64,000 bases of DNA. It comes from Kineosporia mesophila (GTDB lineage: Bacteria; Actinomycetota; Actinomycetes; Actinomycetales; Kineosporiaceae). The position numbers were made by a program, and so were the translations under genes. The stretch covers positions 1 through 64,000 of the forward strand of contig NZ_JAJOMA010000015.1 of NCBI RefSeq assembly GCF_021129235.1, read 5' to 3'. The notes under the pieces were generated by a model. The model saw only the letters and a program-made list of their open reading frames with translations. It ran no database searches and was not told the DNA's origin. Positions within the stretch are counted from its first letter, which is position 1; each line of letters begins with the position of its first letter. Shown here piece by piece: positions 8,097-17,324 of this stretch.

Positions 8097-8959
8097 CGGC
8101 CGCTCACCCACCGCTCCACGCGGCGTTGCAGGAGACCGAACACGGTGACCGCCACTCCGAAGACGACGACGAGGACGAGCGAGAGAGCCGCTGCCAGCGG
8201 CCAGTTCAGCTGGTTGGTGGCCTGGTCGTAGATCTCCGAGGCCAGCACGAAAACCCGTCCACCACCGATCAGGCGGGGCGTGACGTAGGCGCTGATGCTC
8301 AGCACGAAGACCAGCAGCAGGCCGGTGAGCACTCCGGGCAGGGTCAGTGGCAGGGTGACGCGCAGGAAGCGGGTGATCCGGCCCGCGCCGAGCGAGGCGG
8401 CGGCCTGTTCGAGGGTGTCGTCCAGGCGCCCGAAGCCGCTCGTCATCGCGAGAACGGCGTAGGGCAGGAAGATCTGGACCAGGGCGATGACGACGCCGGA
8501 GAACTGGTTGGCCAGCTGCACCGGGGTGTCGGTCAGTCCCAGGCCCTTCAGCACCGAGTTCAGCAGGCCCTGGTTGCCGAGCACCACCATCCAGCCGTAG
8601 GTGCGCGCGACCGAGGAGACCAGCATGGGGGCGATCGCGAGGATCGTCAGCAGGCCGCGGAACCGGGAGGTGGTGCGCACCAGGAACAACGACAGCGGAT
8701 AGGCCACGATCACGGTGACCACCGAGACCAGCAGGCCGAGCTTCACCGTGGTCCAGGCCACCCGCAGGTAGTACGGGTCGGTGAAGACGTCGGCGAAAGA
8801 GTCGACGGTGAAGGTGATCTCGATGCCGCCTCCGCCGATGAAGCGGTTGAACGCCATCCGCAGCACCCAGAGCATGGGAGCGGCGTAGGCGAACAGCAGC
8901 ACGGCCAGCCCGGGCACCAGCAGCCCCCAGGCCACCGGCGGGCGCCACGTGCGGGTCAC
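8093..8959 (-). CDS. ABC transporter permease, PotB-like
   Basis: A 288-residue permease with six membrane segments and the coupling loop DDTLEQAAASLGAGRITRFLRVTLPLTLPG. It pairs with the downstream PotC-like subunit to form the channel. Its start overlaps the ATPase gene's stop (8956-8959, ATGA type) and its own stop overlaps the next start, so the whole transporter is translationally coupled. Confidence 0.88.
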   Translation of the reverse strand: MTRTWRPPVAWGLLVPGLAVLLFAYAAPMLWVLRMAFNRFIGGGGIEITFTVDSFADVFTDPYYLRVAWTTVKLGLLVSVVTVIVAYPLSLFLVRTTSRFRGLLTILAIAPMLVSSVARTYGWMVVLGNQGLLNSVLKGLGLTDTPVQLANQFSGVVIALVQIFLPYAVLAMTSGFGRLDDTLEQAAASLGAGRITRFLRVTLPLTLPGVLTGLLLVFVLSISAYVTPRLIGGGRVFVLASEIYDQATNQLNWPLAAALSLVLVVVFGVAVTVFGLLQRRVERWVSGR

Positions 8960-10017
8960 GTCGCGTTCCTCGGCGGGAGAACCTTCACCGCAGCGGGTTC
9001 CCAGGCGATCCGGACCGCTGCGCCGCGGTCCAGCGGCGCGCCCGTCGCCACGGTGTCCACCTCGAACGTGTGCCCGGCCGCGTCGATGCGGTAGGTGATC
9101 TGGTCGCCGGTGTAGGACGCGGAGCGCACATTCCCCGCGAAACCCTGGCTTGAGGGCGAGTCGAGCAGCTGAACGGCCTGCGGACGCAGCAGGGCGGTCA
9201 CCGGACCGGGCGGTCGGGACGTGGTCACCGGAAGGGTTCCCAGGCCGGGCACGTCCACCCCGGAGGTGCCGAGCACCCCGTCCAGCAGGTTCGCACGGCC
9301 GATGAAGGTCGCCACGAACACGTCGGCCGGGTTCTCGTAGATCTCCTGCGGGGTGCCGATCTGGGCCACCCGCCCGGCGTCCATGACGGCGACCCGGTCG
9401 GCCATCGACAGCGCCTCGTCCTGGTCGTGGGTCACGAACACCGCGGTGGTGCCGGAACTGAGCTGCATCTCGCGGATCTCGGTACGCAGTGACTCGCGCA
9501 GCTTGGCGTCCAGCGCCGACAGCGGCTCGTCGAGCAGCAGGACGCTGGGGTCGACCACGAGGGCGCGGGCCAGGGCCACGCGCTGCTGCTGGCCGCCCGA
9601 CAGCTGCCCGATGCGCCGCTGCGCGAGATGACCCAGCTGCACCCGGTCGAGGATCTCGGCCACGCGGCGCTTCTTCTCGGCCGCCGGCAGCTTGCGCATG
9701 TCCAGGCCGAACGCCACGTTTCCGGCGACGCTCAGGTGCGGCAGCAGGGCGAAGGACTGGAACACCATGCCCATGCCGCGCCGGTGCACGGGCACCTGCG
9801 TGACGTCCCGCCCGGCCACGGTGATCGTGCCGGCGGTCGGCTCGACCAGCCCGGCGACCATGCGCAGCGTCGTGGTCTTGCCGCAGCCCGAAGGGCCCAG
9901 CAGGGCGAGCATCTCGCCCTGCCGGACCCTCAGGTCGACGCCGTCCACGGCGGGGGCCTGCGCGCCGGGGTACTCCTTGCGCATGCCCGCCACCTCGAGG
10001 TGGGGAGCGTCAGCCAC
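8956..10017 (-). CDS. ABC transporter ATP-binding protein, PotA-like
   Basis: A 353-residue ATPase. Walker A is GPSGCGKTTT (about 40-49), followed by the Q loop (VFQSFALLPHLSV), LSGGQQQRVALARAL, LLLDEPLSALD and the H loop VFVTHDQDEA. A C-terminal TOBE-like beta domain (from about 270) is typical of the PotA/FbpC/UgpC branch. GTG 10017 is preferred over GTG 10029: a GAGGT ribosome site lies five bases upstream, and it leaves only eight bases of overlap with the binding-protein gene. Confidence 0.88.
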   Translation of the reverse strand: MADAPHLEVAGMRKEYPGAQAPAVDGVDLRVRQGEMLALLGPSGCGKTTTLRMVAGLVEPTAGTITVAGRDVTQVPVHRRGMGMVFQSFALLPHLSVAGNVAFGLDMRKLPAAEKKRRVAEILDRVQLGHLAQRRIGQLSGGQQQRVALARALVVDPSVLLLDEPLSALDAKLRESLRTEIREMQLSSGTTAVFVTHDQDEALSMADRVAVMDAGRVAQIGTPQEIYENPADVFVATFIGRANLLDGVLGTSGVDVPGLGTLPVTTSRPPGPVTALLRPQAVQLLDSPSSQGFAGNVRSASYTGDQITYRIDAAGHTFEVDTVATGAPLDRGAAVRIAWEPAAVKVLPPRNAT

Positions 10018-11110
10018 CGATGACCTCACGCTGGATCCGCTGCACCCAGTCGGCGTAGTTCGGGGCGATCCAGGCCCAGTCGATCGGGGCGTCGTCGGCC
10101 AGGAGTCCGGTGGTGGACGCGGTGCGCGCGTCGATCGTGTCGCTCACCTTCACGGTGGAGTTGACCGAGCCGTAGAAGGCCTTCTCGGCCATCCGCTGCT
10201 GGGAGTCGGCGCTGATCGCGAACTCGACGAACTTCTGCGCGAGGTCCTTCTTGGTGGAGGTCTCGACCAGGTTGATCGTGCTGATCTGGGCCACGCCGAG
10301 ACCCTGGGGCACCTGGACGATGAGTTCCTTCGGGCTCTCGTCGTGCAGGGCCTGGGCGCGGGCGTTCCAGCCCACGCCCGCCCCGACGCTGCCCGAGCGG
10401 ATCGCGTCGTACAGGTTGGGCTGCGGGGCGAAGGTCTGGGCGTTGGCCGCGAGCTTCTTCATCTGCGCCAGCTGCTCGTCGATCGACTTCTTGTAGTCCA
10501 GGCCCAGTTCCTTGGACAGGCCCGCGATCAGCGCGATGCCGCGGGTGTCGGCGATCTGCAGGGCCAGCTGACCCTTGTAGGTGGAGCCGGCCAGGGCGCT
10601 CCAGGTGTCCGGCAGGGTGTCGAACACCGAGGGGTTGGCGATGAGCGCCAGGCTGTCGATGGTGATGGCCGGGCCGTAACCCTCGTCGATGACCGCGGCG
10701 TCGACCAGATCGCCGAGGCTGGTGACGATCGAGGAGTCGAGCTTCGAGAACAGGCCCTCGGAGTTGGCCGTCGTGGACACCGAGGAGTCCATGATGACCA
10801 GGTCGTAGGTGGCCTTGGAGGTGTTGGTCCGCAGCCCGGCCAGCAGCTCGGCGGAGTTCGTGGCGGGCGTGTAGGTGACCTTCGTGCCGGAGTTGGCCTC
10901 CTGGAACGGGCCGATCACCTCGGCCTGGAACTGGTCGGCGAAAGCACCCGAGAACCCGGTGATGGTCAGGGCGTTCGCATCGCCCGAGCCGCTGTCGGCG
11001 GTCTTGGACGACGAACCGGTCGCCGAGGAGCTGCAGGCGGCCAGACCGAACAGGGCGGCACCGCCGAGACCGCCGAGCAGGGCGGAGCGGCGGGTGAGAG
11101 CGTGGGACAC
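10010..11110 (-). CDS. Periplasmic-type solute-binding lipoprotein of the PotD/SBP_bac class
   Basis: A 366-residue exported binding protein. The signal has a twin-arginine-like TRRSALLGG followed by a lipobox LAAC (Cys 26), then a Ser/Thr-rich linker and a two-lobed binding domain (ALTITGFSGAFADQFQAEVI.. to ADWVQRIQREVIGG). The SGAFADQFQ opening is typical of binding proteins for polyamines, aminoethylphosphonate or related small cations. Substrate cannot be read from sequence. Its gene sits between the amidohydrolase and the ATPase, suggesting that the imported compound is the amidohydrolase or esterase substrate or a product of it. Confidence 0.87.
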   Translation of the reverse strand: MSHALTRRSALLGGLGGAALFGLAACSSSATGSSSKTADSGSGDANALTITGFSGAFADQFQAEVIGPFQEANSGTKVTYTPATNSAELLAGLRTNTSKATYDLVIMDSSVSTTANSEGLFSKLDSSIVTSLGDLVDAAVIDEGYGPAITIDSLALIANPSVFDTLPDTWSALAGSTYKGQLALQIADTRGIALIAGLSKELGLDYKKSIDEQLAQMKKLAANAQTFAPQPNLYDAIRSGSVGAGVGWNARAQALHDESPKELIVQVPQGLGVAQISTINLVETSTKKDLAQKFVEFAISADSQQRMAEKAFYGSVNSTVKVSDTIDARTASTTGLLADDAPIDWAWIAPNYADWVQRIQREVIGG

Positions 11111-11136
11111 AGTGTTCCTTTCGAAAAGACCGGAGG

Positions 11137-12396
11137 TCAGACGAGGCCGCGGAGCTGGCTGAGCCGAACTCCCAGCGGCAACGGTCGGCCGGGGGTGACG
11201 ACGCCGTCACGGAGCACCCAGCGGGGTCGGCGCAGAACTTCGAAGCCTTCGGTGAGCAGGTCGCCCTCGGCGACCAGGAGGTCGGCGCGCAGGCCGGGCA
11301 CGATCGTGCCGGTGAGGTCGGAGTGCCGGGCGACCTGGGCCGCGGTGCGGGTGGCGGAGGCCAGCACGTCGAGCCGGTCCGCGCCGGTGGCCTCGGCGAT
11401 CAGCTCGAGTTCCTCGACGACCTCGCCGCTGGTGTCGGTACCGGTCACCACCGGGACACCGGCCTTCCAGGCCAGGGCGACGCTCTCCATGTGCCGGCCG
11501 ACGATCTCGTTCTGGATCCGGCCGAACAGGTACTCGTTGCCGTAGAGGCGGTGCTGCCAGCCGATCCCGGCCACACTCGACAGGGTGGGCACGAAAGCGG
11601 TTCCGTGCTCGACCATCTCCGCGACCACGGCCGCGTCCATGAACGCGCCGTGCTCGATCGTGGAGGAACCGGCCCGCACGGCGTTACGGATCGCCTCGGT
11701 GGAGTAGGCGTGCGTGGCGGTGGGCCTGTGGAACTTGTGCGCCTCGGTGATCCCGGCGCGCAGCTCGGCCTCGGTGAACTCGGGGATCCCCGGCTCTTCC
11801 TCGGGGTAGGTGCCCAGGCCGCCGGACCCCATGAACTTGACCACGGCCGCGCCCCGGCCGATCTGGGTGCGCACCGCCCGCACCACGGCGTCCTCGCCGT
11901 CGGCCTCCATCGCGCCCCAGTTGCTGCTGTGGCCGCCGGTGATGCAGATCGGATCGCCGCCGGAGTACAGCCGCGGGCCGGGGATCACGCCCTCGCGCAC
12001 GGCCCGCATCGCCTGGATGCCGCCGGCGCCGGGCAGGCCGAAGTCGCGGATCGTGGTGACGCCGGAGGCCAGCTGGGCGGCCAGGTTCGCCGCCGTGTGC
12101 AGGGCCAGGAACTCCGCGGGCTGCTGCATGAGCACGTCGCTCTGTGAGCGATAGCTGGTGGTGCGCTGAGAGATGCGCAGGCTCTTTCGGGCCACGTGGT
12201 CGTGCAGGTTGTGCAGTCCTGGGACGACGGTGCACCCGGTGGCGTCCAGCTCGGTGGCGCCGTCGGGGACCGGGCCGCGGTCGGGGCCGATCTCGGTGAT
12301 CTCGCCGTCGACACTGACGATGCGCGCGTCGGGGACGACGGGCTCGGCGGTGGTGCCGGTCAGCACGGTGGCGTGGCGGATGACGATGGTGGACAA
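11137..12396 (-). CDS. Metal-dependent amidohydrolase
   Basis: A 419-residue amidohydrolase-superfamily enzyme with the TIM-barrel metal motifs visible: VVPGLHNLHDHV (first metal-binding pair), the mid-barrel segment RGAAVVKFMGSGG with a Lys suited to carboxylation, then ATHAYSTEAI, TIEHGAF and the late Asp in VVTGTDTSG. The C-terminus (GTIVPGLRADLLVAEGD) is the usual composite beta domain. The family includes imidazolonepropionase-like and prolidase-like hydrolases of cyclic amides and dipeptides. The gene follows the FAD protein by 17 nt and precedes the binding protein gene by 26 nt, within the LysR-adjacent operon. Confidence 0.86.
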   Translation of the reverse strand: MSTIVIRHATVLTGTTAEPVVPDARIVSVDGEITEIGPDRGPVPDGATELDATGCTVVPGLHNLHDHVARKSLRISQRTTSYRSQSDVLMQQPAEFLALHTAANLAAQLASGVTTIRDFGLPGAGGIQAMRAVREGVIPGPRLYSGGDPICITGGHSSNWGAMEADGEDAVVRAVRTQIGRGAAVVKFMGSGGLGTYPEEEPGIPEFTEAELRAGITEAHKFHRPTATHAYSTEAIRNAVRAGSSTIEHGAFMDAAVVAEMVEHGTAFVPTLSSVAGIGWQHRLYGNEYLFGRIQNEIVGRHMESVALAWKAGVPVVTGTDTSGEVVEELELIAEATGADRLDVLASATRTAAQVARHSDLTGTIVPGLRADLLVAEGDLLTEGFEVLRRPRWVLRDGVVTPGRPLPLGVRLSQLRGLV

Positions 12397-12413
12397 GGGA
12401 TCTCCTCAGCCGC

Positions 12414-14129
12414 TCAGCGAACGACGGGTTCAGCGGCGGTCACGATCTGGTCGGCGATCGAGCAGGCCTGCACCAGGGTGCGGTCGGCCCGGTCGGGCTG
12501 GGGCAGGTTCGCGATGTTCCATTCCTGCGGCTGGACCGGCAGCCCGATCACGAACCGGCGCCCGCTCGCGTCACCGTCACGGTCGACGAGGCGGCAGGCC
12601 GTGGCACCGGGACCGGTCAGGGTGCCGGGCCGGGAGCGTACGGACACCAGGCCCCCGTCCCGGACGTGGGCGTAGCCCCCACGTACCAGCTCGCGGACGA
12701 ACGGGTCGGTGGTGCTCCCGGCGTCGTCGGCGGGCAGGCGGGCGTGCACGAGTGCCTGCACGGTCACGGGTCCGGCCAGGTCCCGGCCCCGCACGACGAA
12801 GCCTTCCGGCCCGCTCGCCGTCACCCGGACCCCCGCGCCCAGCGCGCGCAGCAGCCCGGCCTCCAGCAGGGCGAGCGCCTGTTCCACACGCAGGGCCGGT
12901 GGCCCGGCGGCGACGAAGGCGCCGACGCTGCGGAACCAGCCCTGCAGGTCGCCCCGGACGGACTCGCGGGAAAAGCCACCCGCGGCCACCACCGTGCGCA
13001 CCCGGTCCTTCAGCACGGCCAGGGCCTCACCGACCGCGGTCATTGGTCCCCGCGGAACGGCGAGCGCGGAGTCGAGGTCGGCGCGCAGCAGGTCTCGCAG
13101 CCGGGCGGTGAGATCGGCGCTCCCGGCCGGTCCGGACCCCGCGAACGGGTCCAGAAGGGCGTCCAGGTCCAAGGCCGTGTCCGCCCCGGCGGCGCGCCAG
13201 ACCCGGGCCAGTTCGGCGCTCACCAGGGGCCAGACGTCGTCGGCGAACGAGAGGGTGCCGTCGGCGGCGCACCATTGCGCGACGCGATCGTCGGTGACGA
13301 TCTCCAGGGTCACCGGTGCGGGGGTCACGGCCCGGGCCAGGTAGGGGACGCCGCGCCCGGAACCGATGTGGAGCACGGGTTCCTGGCCCGAGGGGCAGTA
13401 GGTGAGGCGGCCCTGGTGGCGTTCGAACTGCCCGCCGCGGCCCTGGGTGACCAGGGCCAGGAGGTCGTAGAAGTTCAGGCCGGTGCCCAGGACCGCCACG
13501 TCCGCGCCGGCGGGCAGGGCCCGCAGCGACGCGGCCGTCGCGGGGCCGGCGGGCACGTGGACGAGGTGGTGCTCGTGGGCGGAGCGGGCCAGGGCCTGCT
13601 CGGGCGCGGTGGGGGCGGCCGGCAGGTGCCCCAGGGCCAGCACGACCCGGTCGGCCGTCAGCTTCTCACCGGTGTTAAGGGTGAGTTCCTGGGTTCCGTC
13701 CGCGATCTCGCGCAGGGCGGTGACCCGGTGCGGGTGGACGTGGACGCCCTGCTGCGTGAGGCGCTCGAGTACCCAGCGCAGGTAGCGGCCGAAGAGGGAG
13801 CGGCTCGCGAAGTCATCGGGCCCCCGGCCCGCGGCCTCGGCGGCCGGACCCGGCGGGAGCGAGGAGCCGTACCGGGCGCACCACTGGGCGAAGGAAGGCC
13901 CGCGTGTGGCCGGGGCGGCGTCCACGGTGTCGTCGGCGAAGACCGTGGCCTGGCGGGTGCGCGAGTTCATCAGGAGCTCGGGGTCCTGTGCCGGGTCCCA
14001 GACGACCCCGCCGGGCCGGGGGTCGATCAGGTGCGTCTCGATGCCGGTGCAGGCGGTGAGCTGGACGGCGACGGCCAGGCCGCGGGGTCCGGCACCGACC
14101 ACGGCGACGCGGCATCGAGGCGTGGACAT
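12414..14129 (-). CDS. FAD/NAD(P)-binding protein (NAD_binding_9 type)
   Basis: A 571-residue dinucleotide-binding protein. It opens with the Rossmann motif VAVVGAGPRGLAV, and then has HLIDPRPGGVVWDPAQ, PELLMNSRTRQATVF and a second nucleotide site around ADVAVLGTGLNFYDLLALV. This layout is that of the HcaB-like NAD_binding_9 family, which often sits in amino-acid or amine catabolism and siderophore loci. It is probably a flavin-dependent oxidoreductase or monooxygenase. It is the promoter-proximal gene of the operon that continues into the amidohydrolase and ABC importer; ATG 14129 lies 120 nt downstream of the LysR stop. Confidence 0.78.
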   Translation of the reverse strand: MSTPRCRVAVVGAGPRGLAVAVQLTACTGIETHLIDPRPGGVVWDPAQDPELLMNSRTRQATVFADDTVDAAPATRGPSFAQWCARYGSSLPPGPAAEAAGRGPDDFASRSLFGRYLRWVLERLTQQGVHVHPHRVTALREIADGTQELTLNTGEKLTADRVVLALGHLPAAPTAPEQALARSAHEHHLVHVPAGPATAASLRALPAGADVAVLGTGLNFYDLLALVTQGRGGQFERHQGRLTYCPSGQEPVLHIGSGRGVPYLARAVTPAPVTLEIVTDDRVAQWCAADGTLSFADDVWPLVSAELARVWRAAGADTALDLDALLDPFAGSGPAGSADLTARLRDLLRADLDSALAVPRGPMTAVGEALAVLKDRVRTVVAAGGFSRESVRGDLQGWFRSVGAFVAAGPPALRVEQALALLEAGLLRALGAGVRVTASGPEGFVVRGRDLAGPVTVQALVHARLPADDAGSTTDPFVRELVRGGYAHVRDGGLVSVRSRPGTLTGPGATACRLVDRDGDASGRRFVIGLPVQPQEWNIANLPQPDRADRTLVQACSIADQIVTAAEPVVR

Positions 14130-14248
14130 GGGTTCCTTCTCGTGGTGTGAGTGAGGATCGGTCAGGAGCGGGGCTCGCTGAACCCCATAAGTTCAGACGA
14201 TACCCCCGGTGGCCCGGGAAAACGCAAGTGCATCGATCTGGTGCGGAA

Positions 14249-15238
14249 TCAGGAGCCCGTGTTCCCCGTCACGCCGGCCGCCCCGTCGATGGCCTCCCGC
14301 AGCGAAGCCGCCGCCCGGATCAGGGCCGCCGTGGTCACCGCCACGCCGGGGGAGCCGGCCAGGACCTGGGTCGTGACCGAGCTGACGACCCGGGCGGTCT
14401 CGGGGACCAGACGGCGCACGGCCAGCCCCGGGTCGGGCCGCGCCGCCGCCAGCATCAGATCCGGCACCAGGGCCACCCCGAGCCCGGCGGCGACCAGCGC
14501 CTGCAGGGCCACGTAGTCGTCGGTCTCGAAGGCGATGTCCGGCTCGAACCCGGCCGCGCGGCACAGCGCCAGCAGGTTGCCCCGGCACTGGGGGCAGCCC
14601 GCGATCCAGCGCTGGAGGCCGAGCTCGCTCACCTCGACCGCCTCCCGCGCCGCGGCCGGGTGACCGGCCGGCATCGCCACGTGCAGGTGCTCGGTGACCA
14701 GGGTCTGGGCCACCTCGTCGGCCTGCAGCACCGGCACCGGCACGCCCGTGCCCATCTCTTGATCGCTGTCGGGCACGTAGACGTACACGATCGCGAGGTC
14801 GACCTCCCCCCGGCGCAGCAGGTCCAGCGCCCGCGGCGGCTCGGCCTCGGTCAGCGTGAAGCGCAGCTGCGGGTGTTCGCGCGTGACCGAGCCCAGCGCC
14901 CGCGGCAGGATCGTCGCCGCCGCGCTCGGGAAACTGGCCACCCGCACCGTGCCGGCCCGCAGGTTCGCGACCGCCGCCACCTCGGCCTCGGCCTGCGCCA
15001 TCGCCGCGAGGATCTGCTGCCCGTGCCGCACGAACACCGCGCCCGCCTCGGTCAGGCGGATCCCGGTGTGGGTGCGGACCAGCAGCGCGGTGCCGAGCTG
15101 GTCCTCCAGCAGCTTCACCGCCTGGGTCACCGCCGACTGCGACGTGCCGAGCCGCTTGGCGGCCTTCGACATGGAACCCTCGGTGGCCAGGGCCTGCAGC
15201 AGCCGTAGATGGCGAACCTCGATCACGGACCCATCCAA
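14249..15238 (-). CDS. LysR-family transcriptional regulator
   Basis: A 329-residue regulator. The N-terminal winged helix (EVRHLRLLQALATEGSMSKAAKRLGTSQSAVTQAVKLLEDQLG) is standard. The effector domain (about 95-300) includes WIAGCPQCRGNLL, with Cys 215, 218 and 226. It is divergent from the PLP/CMD fusion gene across 64 nt and faces the ABC/amidohydrolase operon in the same direction, so it probably controls both arms. ATG 15238 is used; a GTG four codons later (15226) is possible. Confidence 0.88.
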   Translation of the reverse strand: MDGSVIEVRHLRLLQALATEGSMSKAAKRLGTSQSAVTQAVKLLEDQLGTALLVRTHTGIRLTEAGAVFVRHGQQILAAMAQAEAEVAAVANLRAGTVRVASFPSAAATILPRALGSVTREHPQLRFTLTEAEPPRALDLLRRGEVDLAIVYVYVPDSDQEMGTGVPVPVLQADEVAQTLVTEHLHVAMPAGHPAAAREAVEVSELGLQRWIAGCPQCRGNLLALCRAAGFEPDIAFETDDYVALQALVAAGLGVALVPDLMLAAARPDPGLAVRRLVPETARVVSSVTTQVLAGSPGVAVTTAALIRAAASLREAIDGAAGVTGNTGS

Positions 15239-15302
15239 CCAGTTGGGGTATCAGCTCGGCTAATGTCAGAGGTCCGAAGTTCCTGAGGACGGAGAGCGAG
15301 CT

Positions 15303-17324
15303 GTGCCCGAGACCATGCACACCCAGATCGACGAGCGCGCCTGGGTGCACCGGGCCGTGCGGGTGGTGGGGGCCGACGCGGTCCGCGGTGGCGACACGCC
15401 GCTGCGCGTCTTCCCGCTCCCGGTCACATGGGGCGTGCACCTCTACCTCAAGGACGAGTCGGTCCACCCGACCGGCTCGCTGAAGCACCGCACGGCGCGC
15501 TCGCTGATCCTCTTCCACCTGGCCAACGGCGACATCGGCCCGCGCACCACCCTGGTCGACGCCGGCGCCGGGGCCACCGTCGTCTCCCAGGCCTACTTCG
15601 CCCAGTTGCTGGGCCTGGACTTCGTCGCCGTCGTGGCCCGGGACACCCCGGCCACCGACCTGGACCTGATCCGCCGGCACGGCGGGCGCCTGCACCCGGT
15701 CGACGACGCCTCCGCCGCGCCCGGCACCGCGCAGGCCCTGGGCCACCGCGCGAACTGGACCTTCCTCGACCACCGCACCACGTCGTCCACCATGACCGAC
15801 TGGCAGGCCGACGACGACCTGCCCGGCTCGATCTTCCGGCAGATGGCCCTGGAACCCCACCCCGAACCGGCGTGGATCGTCGTGGGCGCCCGCACCGGCA
15901 GCACCGTCGCCTCGGTCGGACGGCACTTCCGCCTGCGCCGCCACAGCACCCGCCTGGCCGTCGCCGCCCCGCAGGGCCCGGCCCTGGCCCGCGCCGACGA
16001 GCCGGTGAGTGGCACCCTGGTCGACGAGATCATCTCCGTGCCCGACGCCCAGTCCCTTGCTGCCACCCGGATCCTGTTCGAGCGCACCGGAATCCGCGCC
16101 GGATCGGCCACCGGCACCAACCTCACCGCCGCCCTGCGCCTGGTCGCGAGGATGCGCGCCGAACGGATCACCGGATCGGTCGTCACCATCGTCACCGACG
16201 ACGGCCGCCGGGAGACGGGCACCGGCGAGAAGAACCCGTACGAAATGGATCTCGCCTCCGCCCGGGCCGATCTGGCCCCCCTCACCGGCGACGACCCGCT
16301 CTCCGCCCTCGCCACCGTGCGCGAGGACGTACGCGCCCCCACCCTCGCCCTCGACGACCTGGTGCTGCGCCCGGTCGAGGAACGCGGCCTGTCCCGCACC
16401 GACCGCCTGCGCATCGCCCTGCGGGTCGCCCAGGTCAACCAGCACACCGCCCTGACCTCCCGCTGGGCCACCGAACTGGGCTCCGACGCCGACCCGGTCG
16501 CCGACCCCGAACGCTGGAGCACCCTCGGCCCCCGCACCGCCGCGATCCTCGCCCACGCCGAGCAGATGGCCCTCGACCCCCGCGACCTGGGCCGCGACGA
16601 CATGCGCAACCTCACCGACCTCGGGCTCGAAGCACCCCAGGTCGTGGCCGTGGCTCAGGTCGTCGCCTACGTCAGCTACCTGGTGCGGCTGCTGCAGGGA
16701 CTGGAGGCCGTCGGCCACCGCCCCGCCCCCGCCGGGCCGCTGCCGCCGTTCACCGCCACCCTCACCCCCGACCAGCCGGAATTCCCGGTCTACCGTTGGG
16801 ACCCCTGGGTACCGCCCGCCCGCGTGCCCGGCGTCGAACCCGGCGCCGATTCCCGCACCCCGGCCCAGTGGTCACCCTTCTACCTGACCCTGCTGCACGA
16901 CCCGGCCGTCCTCGCCGAGCGCACCGCGCTGTACAACGCGATCATGACCGGCAGCCCGCACCAGGCCGGCACTCTCGACCGTGCCCACCGCGAACTGGCA
17001 GCCCTGGCCACCTCTCTGGTCACCGGCTGCGAGTACTGTGCCTCGGTGCACGGCCGCCGCCAGATCCAGCTCTCCGGCGACCAGGCCACCAGCGTGCGCC
17101 TGGCCCGGCAGGGCCCCTCCACCCTCACCGACCCGCTCCAGCAGGCCGTGATCGCGCTCGCCGCCCACACCGCGACCACCCCGCCCACCGTCGGGGCCGC
17201 GGACGTGCAGGCGCTGCGCGAGGCCGGTCTCGGTGACGACGCCGTGCGCGACGCCGTCGCCGTGGCCGCGATGTTCGCCTGGGCCAACCGGCTGATGATG
17301 ACGCTGGGGGAGGCCATGCTGTGA
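15303..17324 (+). CDS. Three-part fusion: Cds1-like PLP fold plus two CMD/AhpD-like domains
   Basis: A 673-residue protein. Residues 1-330 follow the Cds1-type cysteine synthase/desulfhydrase pattern, with the Schiff-base lysine in HPTGSLKHR (Lys 61) kept. The substrate loop, usually an SSGST-like sequence, reads DAGAGATVVS, and the phosphate loop, usually GTGGT, reads ARTGSTVAS, so the activity may be changed. Residues about 350-475 look like a first carboxymuconolactone-decarboxylase (CMD) domain without a Cys pair. Residues about 480-673 form a second CMD domain with CEYCASVH (Cys 576, Cys 579, His 583), the AhpD-type redox motif. The two CMD halves resemble the Avi_7170 and Avi_7169 families, usually separate neighbouring genes. 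The gene overlaps the esterase start (GTGA). Confidence 0.82.
   Translation: MPETMHTQIDERAWVHRAVRVVGADAVRGGDTPLRVFPLPVTWGVHLYLKDESVHPTGSLKHRTARSLILFHLANGDIGPRTTLVDAGAGATVVSQAYFAQLLGLDFVAVVARDTPATDLDLIRRHGGRLHPVDDASAAPGTAQALGHRANWTFLDHRTTSSTMTDWQADDDLPGSIFRQMALEPHPEPAWIVVGARTGSTVASVGRHFRLRRHSTRLAVAAPQGPALARADEPVSGTLVDEIISVPDAQSLAATRILFERTGIRAGSATGTNLTAALRLVARMRAERITGSVVTIVTDDGRRETGTGEKNPYEMDLASARADLAPLTGDDPLSALATVREDVRAPTLALDDLVLRPVEERGLSRTDRLRIALRVAQVNQHTALTSRWATELGSDADPVADPERWSTLGPRTAAILAHAEQMALDPRDLGRDDMRNLTDLGLEAPQVVAVAQVVAYVSYLVRLLQGLEAVGHRPAPAGPLPPFTATLTPDQPEFPVYRWDPWVPPARVPGVEPGADSRTPAQWSPFYLTLLHDPAVLAERTALYNAIMTGSPHQAGTLDRAHRELAALATSLVTGCEYCASVHGRRQIQLSGDQATSVRLARQGPSTLTDPLQQAVIALAAHTATTPPTVGAADVQALREAGLGDDAVRDAVAVAAMFAWANRLMMTLGEAML

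Noticed and set aside
14570-14610. Cys-x-x-Cys in the LysR effector domain as a redox sensor
   Set aside because: The WIAGCPQCR-like segment is common in this actinobacterial LysR subgroup, so it is not evidence of redox sensing in itself.
14193-16718. An 841-codon minus-strand frame opposite the LysR and fusion genes
   Set aside because: Gly/Arg/Val-biased shadow of the fusion gene; no recognisable domain.
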